Shown one piece after another: positions 1-9,799 of a DNA stretch of 64,000 nucleotides (position 1 is the stretch's first letter; each line of letters starts with the position of its first letter). Under the pieces are notes generated by a model, which was given only the letters and a program-made list of their open reading frames with translations, was not told the DNA's origin and searched no databases. The translations under genes were made by a program, and so were the position numbers. This stretch comes from Sycobia sp. Sy_11. Lineage: Eukaryota > Arthropoda > Insecta > Hymenoptera > Epichrysomallidae. Location: positions 1,533,501 through 1,597,500 of the forward strand of contig JACCIC010000096.1 in assembly GCA_018907035.1 (NCBI GenBank), read 5' to 3'.

Positions 1-179
1 AAAATTAGAAAGTACATTAATATAATAACTGTTTATGCAAAAATAGTTATTATGATATGTATAATTGGTTATCTTAAGAAGGAATATCACAAGTTATTTA
101 AAAAAATAAAATACTTCAAAGGTACTAGCTTTGTTCTTTAATGTTTGTGAAAATATATCAGATTACATAAATATAATAT

Positions 180-540
180 TTGAGTAAATGAAAAAAGTTA
201 AGAGAATCTAACTAGATCAAAGGTAGAAAGACTAACTATTTTTTTAATTTTCGTACTTGCAAGGCTCCGACTAGAGAATACTTCGTTCTTTCGTAGAGAA
301 AAGTTAATTAAATCCCATTAGATTCAAGATAAAAACCTAATCATTTCTTAATTTTCCTATTTGTAAAATTTGGATGATAGAAAATGCGTATTTTTTTCTA
401 ACATCAGTAAAAGCTAAGGAAAGGGAAATCTCACTCGGATCTGGCAAGTATTACCGACACGAACAAATCAACAGTAATACTAACTAGGATCTAGCCCGGA
501 CTAGGGATACGTCGAGTATATTTCTGCACGGGGTAATGCA
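180..540. repeat. Dispersed repeat, copy 1
   Basis: This stretch matches 5990-6370 in the same orientation. Shared landmarks, in order, are a 'tttcgtact' start, 'cgactagagaata' / 'cgactagaaaaga', a 'ctaactagatcaaag' block, 'ctcggatctg', 'agtaatactaactaggatctagccc' (one C/A change in the other copy) and 'gagtatatttctg'. No coding potential is seen. The family is not recognised. Confidence 0.6.
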
Positions 541-1258
541 TAGTAAATTTACTATTCACCATCGCGAGTTCCTCGACATTCCCTAATATTACCTTTCAAA
601 AGTGTAGTTATTATATACAAATGTAATATTTAAAATGTAAAGTATAATGATATAATAATAAAAATAATAATTAAGTAGCATTAGTTCGGCAATTCTATTA
701 TTGTTATAATTCATTTTTCCAATATATTTATTTTATTATATATTTATATACAAATATATGAAAAGGTATACATTCCTTTAATTATCATAGTAAATAAATG
801 AATAAATAAAAAATATATAATTAATTTATAATATAATTTAAATTAATTTATAATTTTAATAAAATTAAGCGCTGATTTTTTTCCAAATAATGTTTTTATA
901 GAGACACGATCCACATTATTTAAAACATGAATCTATTATAAGATCTTGACGAGTATTGTAAATATTATTAAATGAAAAATTATTTAAAAAATGTTAACAA
1001 AAGATATTATGCAGTCTGTATTTTAACGAGTAATAATATTCTAATTAAATTCAAATTACAGTAAAATTTTTTTAATTTGTCAAAAATAGGGAAAACTTTA
1101 GACGCATTATAAATGAGTAAAATTATTATTATCGATATAACTATTTTTAATTACTAATTTTATTAGTTAGTAAATTTATAAATTAAATAAATTCAAAATA
1201 AATAATTTTAAATGTATATTAACAAAAGAGTAGGAAAACACATTGCAGTATTTTAAAA

Positions 1259-1948
1259 ATGACAAATCGCTTTTTGCGCAACAATGGTAATAAACTATTG
1301 GGATTAAAAAAATACTTATATACTATATTATTAAATAAGGTCATAAGAAAATATAATTTATTTTTAGAACAGAACCCCAACTATCAAATTAGATTTGTTT
1401 GGATCCCATCCCATATTGGCGTTCATGGTAATGGAATTGCAGATAACTTAGCAAAAGAGGCCACTAAAAACATCCCTACCGACACTTTTTCAATCCCATA
1501 CACTGATCTCTTTTCAGAATTCAAAGAAATTGCGATAAAACAAACTGAGTTGTTTATAAAAGATCGATCATTATTCACAGGTAAAAAATACTTTCAGGCA
1601 TTTTGTCTTAAAAAATCGAAATTTTGGTTTGCAAATAAAAAATTAAATAGAAGATGTATTACTACAATAAATCGCTGCAGATCAGACTACTACAGTCTAG
1701 CAGCTTCTCTTGCCAGAGTGAATATTATCAACGATCCCACATGTGCATGCGGCTCTACGTCACAAGATCTGAATCATGTATTATGGCAATGCAAGCTTTA
1801 TGATGAAGTAAGAAAGTCTTTCATAAATAAACTCGTTAGACTCAAGTTACAACTACCCCTAAATATAGAGACATTAATAGCCAATCCTAACACTCGCATA
1901 TGTCAAATAATTTGCGAATTCTTCAATAAATGTAACCTTTATATATAG
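1259..1948 (+). pseudogene. LINE fragment: RNase H domain and C-terminal zinc motif
   Basis: This 229-codon open frame is the 3' end of a non-LTR retrotransposon ORF2, probably of the Jockey/R1/I group. Around residues 45-70 it carries the RNase H signature 'WIPSHIGVHGN.IADNLAKEA', where the Asp is a metal ligand of the fold. Residues about 162-178 hold the Cys-x-Cys-Gly...His-x4-Cys motif typical of the C terminus of these proteins. No reverse-transcriptase or endonuclease sequence precedes it, so the element is 5' truncated. The stop is followed by about 140 bp of AT-rich 3' sequence and a (TA)n tract. The frame is still open, which suggests a fairly young insertion. It lies on the strand opposite to the protease genes. 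Family assignment is from motif recognition only. Confidence 0.8.
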
Positions 1949-2087
1949 CGTGCTATTATCTTCTGCTGTAAGGTAGATACAATATTTTTGCATTGGTCGA
2001 TTGGAAATCTTCTGTAATGATCCATTATATGTATTATAATAAAAGTTTAAAATTAGCATTTGTATCAGACAAAATGTATCTATAATA

Positions 2088-2090
<3 letters not shown>

Positions 2091-2137
<47 letters not shown>

Positions 2138-2150
2138 GTTTATATATATA
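2091..2150. repeat. (TA)n microsatellite
   Basis: A nearly pure TA dinucleotide run directly behind the 3' end of the LINE fragment, then interrupted by 'tgtatatgtt'. Confidence 0.95.
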
Positions 2151-2739
2151 GCTGTATAAGTCTTTTTATAGGCTTGGGTAAGCTCAAAAAAAAAAGCTCA
2201 TAAAAAAAAAAAGGTCATAAGTCCGTAGGTGTGTCGACAACGTGTTAGTTCGGATGTCGATGAATTGAGAAATTTTTCATCGAAGAGGATCTTAGTATTT
2301 ATATGCTTAACATTCTTGATAATAAAGAAAAAGTAAATGCTAAAATATATCCTAACTGACGTATGAAAATCATAAATCTTTTTTCGAGAGAGAAAAATAT
2401 AGGATTCTTTTCAATGTACTTAGCCGAAATCCTGGAAAAAAGTGAAACATATCTGTTAGGGATCAGACAATGATTCCTAGTTGGAACCTGTTATACAAGG
2501 GAACTCATCATCACAATTCGAGTATATAATAATTAGAAATTCTTAATACCTAGAAATTTCTAAATAGGATTTTATGGAATCATTTTGAAGCATTATTTCA
2601 TAGTATTATTTTCTTTGTTTATGCTTTATTATATATTTTAATATTACATATTTTAAAAATAAGCTTAATATTTTTGTTGGCTCAACATTTTTTAGCTAAT
2701 GCAGAATTTTTAAGCGAAACATTTACTCGTATCTTTTCC

Positions 2740-4302
2740 TTTGCTTTCGTAATGCGACGATGAATTGAATTATCGTATAATATATAATTAATGGTATAGA
2801 TTTGTAGTGGCACTATTCGCTAGGATAAGATGCTAGAAATATTTAAATGGCCTCTCGATACTACAAAATAGCACTATACTAATGCAATGGAATGATACAA
2901 CTAAAATCATCTTTGTCTTATTTAAAAAAACTACGATTTGCAAATAGCGTAGTTGAAAGAAGCAAAAAACTTTTGTTTACGTTCAGAGTTAAAAATTTAT
3001 TCTCAATTAATTCAATGAATGTTTTCTGAATTAAAAATAAATGAAAGAAGTAAATGATGTTAAAAAATTATTTTATTATTTTTCTATCTTAATCATTATT
3101 AATTAAGCCCCCCAACAACGTAAAATCACATATTTGCTAAGCCATGAACTAAATGAAACACACAAAAGAATTTGAATATCAAATTCAAATGGAATAATTA
3201 ATAAATTAATAACTGATTCATCGTCATATCTCCGTTTCCGAAATGATACAGAATATGTTAAGTATATTATTCAAAGCATAAAGTGGTAATAGACTAAAAC
3301 ATAAAAGCATCTGGATGAATTAGTAAACGATTACCATTAGATAACCAGCAATGCGCAATTTACTTTATCCTTGACACATATAACATTGACAAAAACTCAG
3401 AAAAATGAGATTAAAGTATAATAAAAACATTCGTTCCTCTTGTAATTTAAAGAACTTAAAATAAATATTTCAGAACTTATCCTTATTATATATTCAATTA
3501 CAAATTGTAAAAATATTATTCAGACGCAGATTTTTAGGTAACTAATGGGATGAGTGATATATAGAATTTAAAATCATAAAACTAAGTTAGAATAAAGAAT
3601 ATTGTTGAAATTAGATTGTACGATGCATATCACAGACAAATATAAAAGGATTAATTTATAGTTGAGAATTGTAGGATTAACAACACTATAGAGTTTTGCA
3701 AAAATTGATTTTTTATTTTGAAAACAATATTGAAAATTTAAAAGGGTATCCACGCTTTTTGGTCAATATGTAGAAAAAAAAAACAATAAAAAATCATCTT
3801 TGTTCGGTAAAGAAGTATTTATATGAATATATTTTTGAAAAGTATTATACTAATTGATCTTTTTATAAATTATGACATCTGTTGATTCAAATGAATCAGC
3901 TGTTAATTAGTATTTTTGTCATTGTAATCGACCAATAATTAATATACTAAACCACATACTAAATTCCATCAATAATTGGGGGGGTCTAATTAAATATTCT
4001 TTTAATAGGCCTAATCTATAGACCGAATCTTATGCGTCGTTTAAGTATAATTTTAATTTTACATTCAGACGTTCTCAAAGAAAACTATTGCGTATCTATA
4101 AATGTTTCATATATATTCTGTATATATTATGATTAATATATGAAATATAAAAAATAACGGCAGCATTGATAAAGTTACAGCGTTGTATACCGTCTGTTTC
4201 AGAAATCAGAACAGGTGATGCGATTGTACAATGAGAAAAAAAGTTTAAATAAATAACGTAATTATGTATATATATTATATCACTAAGTGTGTAACATAGC
4301 TT

Positions 4303-4337
<35 letters not shown>

Positions 4338-5104
4338 AGACATTGATAAGTATTTTATGAAAATTCAAAGCCTAAGTCAGTCTAAATTTCTCTAATTTAG
4401 GTATTAATAAGTTAAGGTTCAGTATACTTCACATACATTGGCATTAATAAGGATATAGATCTTATTTGCGGAAATTTTTCGATCACTAAATTGACGGTTG
4501 TATGTGTCAAAAGGTTAATTAATTCTTATCGATAAGAAATTTCTTATCGAGCCAAGCATTTTTTATCTGTTACCGATTACTCAACGAATTTTTACGTTAT
4601 TTTTATAATTCAATGCTTTCTTCATATATTACTAATTTTTAGGTTCTAACAGTAGAATGATTATTTATTGTAGACAGTTTACTCCCGAGTTAAGTAAAAG
4701 AGATAAATCATACGAGGTGTGAAGCCACATTTAAATTAGTGTCGAACTTCATTGTAGACAACACAATCCGGAAAATTGCATGAAATTATCCTATAGTATG
4801 ACATATTCTTTCAAAGACATTGTAAGGTATTAATCACATAACAGAAATATACTATATGTGCCAGAATTGAAATCCTGGATTTGCATCAGAAATCCAAAAC
4901 AAAAATAAATCGTTTTTGTTCATAAGAATTTCAAATATTTGAATAAATTAAAAAATTCCACCGACGCTATAAAATACCAGCACCTAGAGTATTTTAAAAG
5001 CATACTAAAATATTATTATTTAAAGAAAGAGAAGAATTCCTCACTTTCAACTTAAAATTTAATATGCGTCAGATTAACTAAAATTAGTAATAAAATATAC
5101 GTAC
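2740..5104. repeat. Duplicated 5'/intronic segment of the protease family, copy 1
   Basis: About 2750-3440 aligns by eye with 17290-18680, excluding the element inserted there. Shared landmarks include 'gctagaaatatttaaatg', 'ttctcaattaatt', 'aagaatttgaatatcaaatt' and 'tgattca.cgtcatatctc'. About 3480-4240 aligns with 23420-26110, excluding the Penelope element. No protease exon other than the signal-peptide exon at its right edge was found, so this copy seems to have lost its body. It also contains a 30-nt poly(A) run at 4307-4336. Confidence 0.65.
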
Positions 5105-5159
5105 CAAAATAAGGGCAATTAGGGTAAATGTAACCCAACAAGAAACAAAAGAAATTCAT
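5105..5159 (-). pseudogene. Orphan first exon (signal peptide) of a protease-family copy
   Basis: Read on the minus strand, ATG is followed by 18 codons plus one base and then a GTACGT donor. The peptide starts MNFFCFLLGYIYPNCPYF, nearly identical to the first exon of gene A (MNFFCFLLGYLYPNCPYN), with the same 55-nt length and the same phase. About 140 bp upstream of the ATG are also conserved between the two copies, for example 'tgttatctcaaaattaa'. No downstream protease exons lie between this exon and the left edge of the window. It is therefore either a relic or the first exon of a gene whose body lies beyond the window. Confidence 0.7.
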
Positions 5160-5335
5160 CGTAATGAGAGTCGGTCAAAAAATATTATAGCTTATTTAGG
5201 TGCATATTTGATGTTTTATACCCTATTTCTGTATTGTTATCTCAAAATTAACATAAAACATATATATGGTGTTCCCAAAAATGACGAATTTTTATTGTAC
5301 TTAGGTCGTCTGTTTTTAAATAAACTAATAAAATA

Positions 5336-5336
<1 letters not shown>

Positions 5337-5370
<34 letters not shown>
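5337..5370. repeat. (TG)n microsatellite
   Basis: Seventeen uninterrupted TG units upstream of the orphan signal-peptide exon. Confidence 0.95.
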
Positions 5371-5371
<1 letters not shown>

Positions 5372-5439
5372 TATAAAAACTGAGAAGTCCGGTTCGAGAA
5401 AGGAAGAAATGAATGTTTGGGTGTACAGAAAATATTGTA

Positions 5440-5989
5440 CATTGATTAAAGTAACTATATATATTTCTTTATTAATCTACTGTAAAACATATTAAAAAGG
5501 CAAAAAAAAATATCCACTGCGAGGGTGGAGGAAAAAGTCGTATATTTAAAATAACAATATAATATTACATTAAATAACGAACTTTTACTTATTGTTTAAA
5601 TCGCCGAACAATTTAATCCGATCAGATGTTCTCTTTCAGCACACTCCAATGCAAATACACGTGTCGCTAATACAAGCATTTGCTCTTACCATATATGGAG
5701 TACTCCTGTTATAGGCAACCAGCATTACAGCGGATAAGGTTTCAAGGGGGGAAGAGAATAAAACCGATAAAAATATTTATTAATAAGTAGATAATCTAAA
5801 AAAAGGAAAATGCTGCATTTGTCAGTAATATATTGCTTTGTTATAATGACTTATATATAATGATATATTTATAATGATATATTTATAATGACTTATAAAT
5901 AACGGAGACATAAATTAGCAAATTAACGCGTAACATTTTATTTGTATAATATAATTCAACATATATTATTTAGATTTATTTGTGTTTTA
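5440..5989. other. Non-coding gap
   Basis: AT-rich sequence with no recognisable coding content. A short tandem of 'ttataatgatatat' units lies at about 5850-5895. Confidence 0.5.
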
Positions 5990-6370
5990 ATCAAATTTTC
6001 GTACTCATGAGGTTTCGACTAGAAAAGACATCGTTCTTTACAACATTAGAAAAAGTTGAGGAAATCTAACTAGAATCAAAATAGAAAGCCTAACCATTTC
6101 CTTAATTCTCCTACTTAGCAGATTTCGACTAGCAAATACGTCATTCTTTCCAAAATAGGAAGAAGTTAAGGAAATCTAACTAGATCAAAGTCGAGAAAGT
6201 AATAATTAATATAAGACGATGATTAGATGAGCGTAGGGAAATTTAACTCGGATCTGCCATGTATTACTTACATGAGGAAACCATCAGTAATACTGACTAG
6301 GATCTAGCCCTAACTAATGATAGATATTAGTATAGAAGTGAGTATATTTCTGTAGAGGTGTATGTATATA
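5990..6370. repeat. Dispersed repeat, copy 2 (with internal tandem units)
   Basis: Direct-orientation match to 180-540. Inside this copy a roughly 110-bp unit occurs twice: 'tttcgactagaaaa...gaggaaatctaactaga' and again 'tttcgactagcaaa...aaggaaatctaactaga'. It ends at a short (TA)n run. The two copies are about 5.8 kb apart and bracket the LINE and orphan-exon segment. They are not LTRs of one element, because the enclosed DNA contains host gene sequence. Confidence 0.6.
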
Positions 6371-6518
6371 TATATTGAATAAAATGGTCGGCAAAATATC
6401 AGCTTTTTCAAGTGAACGCTGCTTTAGAGCTGGTTCTTATACAGAAGCGACGATAGGTAAATTACGGTAAATATTTATAGTATTATATGTTTTTATTTTT
6501 GATTACTTTTTACTTATA

Positions 6519-6586
6519 TATTATTGAACTGTTTAAGAAATCGGTTAAATTATTATCTCAGGTGAAGCCGAGATGGGGCATGCTAG

Positions 6587-6642
<56 letters not shown>

Positions 6643-6645
6643 TTT
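6519..6645. repeat. Short repeat ending in (TA)n, copy 1
   Basis: A 'ttattgaactg.tt' start followed by 'gg.gaagccgaga.ggg' and then a long (TA)n. The same arrangement recurs at 14017-14135. It could be a small SINE- or MITE-like repeat that carries its own microsatellite. Confidence 0.5.
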
Positions 6646-6689
6646 TCTTTACTTATTTCTTTAACTACATACTAATTTAACGCCCATTG

Positions 6690-6970
6690 TACGTCAAGTC
6701 AATTTAAATTACTGTAACTTGATATATAACTCATGAAGCTTGCTCAATATTGATACAGATTTATGATACAGTATTATCTTCAACTTATCAAATTTTCAAG
6801 GACCTAGAACCATTTTTCTTAACTTTATTTACTATTATATTTATTACATCCTTCACTCAAATCATGTTTGTATGATATTCGCGTCACGAATTTTTTGTCC
6901 GTCTTTTTTTTTATCAAACTAGTTTTTTTAATCCCCAACAGAGTAATTTTTCCGTATAAACATTAATATT
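6690..6970. repeat. Segment duplicated at 28900-29110
   Basis: Aligns by eye with 28900-29110, which lies downstream of the pseudogene last exon at 29557. Shared pieces are 'gaagcttgctcaatattgatacag' / 'aagcttattaaaacttgatacag' and 'ttttcaaggacctagaaccattttt' / 'ttttcaaggatctatagaaccatttt'. This indicates another duplicated block of the protease cluster, here without exons. Confidence 0.5.
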
Positions 6971-7063
6971 ACAAATTCAAATTAATGTAAGTATGGATGG
7001 TTCGTTCAATCAAATGGACTAAACTTAAGAAGACTTTTTTATCTTTAATGGCAGATTGAACGA

Positions 7064-7272
7064 TACGAGGTGTGTTCAAAAAACTGTGAGCTCAAAAAAA
7101 CGTCTAACATTAGCGGCTGTCACTTAAAAAGTAAGCAATGAATATTGCTCAAAATTTTATCGTACTTCAGGAGCATTTTTACCAAAATAATAAAGAAAAT
7201 TTTTATACAGGCGGACTCTCCAAATCTGCGAAATTTAAAAATTCTCGTTACTTTTTGAACACACCTCGTGTA
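7064..7272. mobile_element. Mariner-type MITE
   Basis: Both ends carry the mariner inverted terminal sequence 'cgaggtgtgttcaaaaa', in opposite orientations, each bordered by TA. The 209-bp element has no transposase and resembles an internally deleted, non-autonomous mariner. The mariner transposase remnant about 110 bp to the right may be related but is not inside these termini. Confidence 0.7.
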
Positions 7273-7379
7273 TTAAGCATTCATGTCATAAATTATAAGT
7301 GAGCATTTAATATCGAACAAAGTAACAATAGGAATTTTATTAATAAAATGTTGAATTCCTTAAACAAGTATTAATATAT

Positions 7380-8070
7380 TTATAGTCCAATATCCTTTGT
7401 ACATGTTTGCGTAGCCTTCAAAAGAAAGAATATTTGCAAAATGATATATACAATCTGATCAAATTTGACCCGGACTGCTGCATTTGAACTCCACGCGTAA
7501 ACTGAATCGGTAAAATTTTTTTTCCTATATTCGTACAACCTCTCTTGATATCCGTGTGAAATTTGAGCGCCATATCTCCATAAGTGTGTATTTGTCAGCT
7601 GTTTGTTTACGACGCAAAAAGTTTGTCTGGCGATATTGAATATGGACTCATGGTGCGTTCCCCGAAGCGGATATTTAAGTTTCGGAAAGAGGAAAAAGTC
7701 ACAGAGAGCCGAATCTAGCGAATACGATAGGTAAGCGATGACTTTCATTTCGGGTTTGGCTAAAAAATCAGACAGAATTATGCTGCAATGTGCTGGCGCA
7801 TTATCGTGGTGAAGAAGCCATGAATTGTCTGCCTACAAATCCGATCGTTTACGACGAATTGTTTTACGTTGACGGCTCAAAACGGCCAAGTAGTACGCCT
7901 TATTAAATGTTTGACCACCTGGAATGAATTCATGGTGAACCACCCCATGGTAATCGATAAAAACGATGAGCATCACCTGATTTTCGGTGGATCGGCGATT
8001 TGTATGAGGCAAGTGTTCGACGACTTCACGACCTTCGTATCATATCGAGACCAACCTATAACTCATATAT
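7380..8070 (-). pseudogene. Mariner transposase remnant A
   Basis: On the minus strand the catalytic half of a mariner transposase can be read. Landmarks are 'FIDYHGVVHHEFIP' near 7930 (carrying the second catalytic Asp), 'NSWLLHHDNAPAHCS' near 7800 (third Asp) and 'CDFFLFPKLKYPLRG' near 7670. An in-frame stop lies just before the 'NSWLLHHDN' motif, and the first-Asp region is degenerate. The N-terminal helix-turn-helix half is missing because the sequence abuts the Mutator-like remnant at about 8070. Inactive. Confidence 0.8.
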
Positions 8071-8837
8071 GACAAAAATGTTGGAAACTATAACGAATGT
8101 TTCTAAGAAGTTTTTTGCATCGGCTGTACAAGAAAAGAAAAAAGCAATGTCTGAAGTAAATAATGTACAAGAAACGTCAGAATGAACTTTATCAGGCGAC
8201 GGAACTTGGAAAAAAGAGGTTTCAGTTCGATCTTTGAAGTTGCTTCTCTAATTGGATTTTATACTGGTAAGGTATTTGATATTTGTGTAAAAAGTAGTTA
8301 CTGCCATAATTTTGCCGAATACGAAGCATGGTATGAAGAGCATGTGAATAGCGGGAATTGCAGAGCCAGGCAGAAAGCTGCAGCTTCAGATGCTCTAAAC
8401 TCTTTTAAACACAGCTATACAACACTTCGTACTGAAGTTCCTAGAGCTATTAGACCCATTTATGAGGACTTGAGTAAAGACGAACTCTTGCAGCGATGTC
8501 GTGGAGGTTTCACGCAAATAATAATGAGAGTCTCAATCAGCTAATCTGGAAAATCTCTCCAATGTCAGTGAGTGGCACCTCTAAAATTGTTGAAATTTCA
8601 GCTAATGTAGCTGCATGTACTTTCAATAAAGGTTCTTTTGCTTTATTAGCCATTATGAAAAAGATGCAAATCAGTACAGGGTCAAGTTCCCACGAATAGA
8701 CGCGACAAGTTGACGAGCTTCGAATAAATAGCGCAGAGGAACAAGCGTCACAAAGCAGTAAAGAAGGAAGAGTACGTAGACAAATACCAATTTCAATTGG
8801 CGATTATGAAATGAAAAATGACAATCTCAATTTCTAA
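8071..8837 (+). pseudogene. Mutator-like element (MULE) transposase, internally deleted and decayed
   Basis: Reading across frame breaks gives the conserved core of the animal Mutator-like transposase domain. Landmarks are 'SGDGTWKKRGFSS' (8192-8230), 'IGFYTGKVFDI', 'SYCHN..EYEAWYEEH', then 'FKHSYTTL', 'IRPIYEDLSKDELLQRC', 'GGFTQNNNESLNQLIWKI', 'GTSKIVEISANVAACTFN' and 'GRVRRQ'. The middle of the domain, with the zinc-ligand and pairing segments, is deleted between 'NCRA' (about 8368) and 'ASDALNSFKH' (about 8390). Lesions are a TGA at 8183, a one-base loss near 8210, a one-base loss near 8515 and a TAG at 8697. The N-terminal part is truncated against mariner remnant A. The family call rests on motif recall; I cannot search a database. 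Confidence 0.75.
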
Positions 8838-9224
8838 GCGAAACATAAACATAAGGGTGAGAAAATTACCTGTAATGATGGTGGATGAAGTCTACTAATA
8901 TCTGAGTCTCAAAGATAGTAAGACTAAAATTATAAATATAGAGGAAGAATCAATTGTTATAAAAATTATTTATGACGACACATCTGGAAACAACGCCTTC
9001 GTAGATGAATTTTCTACAAAAAAACCCAGCTCATCAATCTATAAAAAAGCGTTAAAAAAATAATATTAGATTTCTAAATCCAAATTTCCCTAATAAAATG
9101 CCTTTTTTGTAACATGATACATCTGATCAATAGAAAAACAATAAATCAAGAGTGTGTTGCTCAAAGTGGATCTGTGAGTTTGTGTTGAATCTTAGTTGAA
9201 GGACGCACATACTTTTTAATTTAC

Positions 9225-9790
9225 AGATTTCAATAGCTATAAAGTAGATATATCCAGTGCGCTCAGCTAGCAGGAATTAGAATTAATAATTTTGCGGACT
9301 CAATAACAATACGCGTTACAAAGAGTTCAATTTCTTTGTACTTCAAATTATATAAATATACATTATCATAGGTTGTTTCAACTCCCACAATGCAGCTTGG
9401 AACATAGAGAGTATAGAATAGATATCGAACATAGAATAATACAGACTACATTGGCTGCTAACACAAATGACTAATGACACTGTAATTTATGTAATTTACG
9501 GAATACTGACACCGGGAATTATATAGACATACGTAGTGGAAAGAAAAGCAATTTTGACCTTGTTTTCTCGACATTGGATATAGCTCGTAAATTAAATATG
9601 AAGGTAAATGCTCATTCTCGATGGTCTGATTATTTAATTATTAGAGATAAACTAGTAATAGAAAAATCTTCATACCTAAAAAAACTTTTCAATTACAAAT
9701 AAACGGTCTGGAAGAACAAACGCAAAAGATTATTCGAATATTTTAAATTTATGGATAACCTATATAATAAAAGGTTTAAAAGAAGACATG
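9225..9790 (+). pseudogene. LINE fragment: AP-type endonuclease domain
   Basis: Frame-broken translation shows the landmarks of an apurinic-type endonuclease from a Jockey/R1-like LINE. 'AGIRINNFADSITIRV' lies near 9272-9320. 'IIIGCFNSHNAAWNIE' at 9364-9411 matches the usual GDFNAHH.xW box with the Asp changed to Cys. 'SNFDLVFSTLDIARKLNMKV' at 9547-9606 is followed by 'WSDYLII', which corresponds to the SNIDLVF...GSDHxPI end of the domain. A 'SYLKKLF' segment follows. Several stops and shifts show it is dead. It could be part of the same LINE family as 1259-1948, but the domains do not overlap, so this cannot be tested here. Confidence 0.7.
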
Positions 9791-9799
9791 TTCATAAAG

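Noticed and set aside
180..6370. LTR pair of a retrotransposon
   Set aside because: The enclosed DNA contains a truncated LINE and host protease sequence, and no gag-pol frame.
8000..8072. Open frames on the plus strand across the mariner remnant (7869-8072 and the start of 8000-8185)
   Set aside because: They are antisense to the mariner transposase or fuse it with the MULE start; only the part after 8071 matches the MULE.
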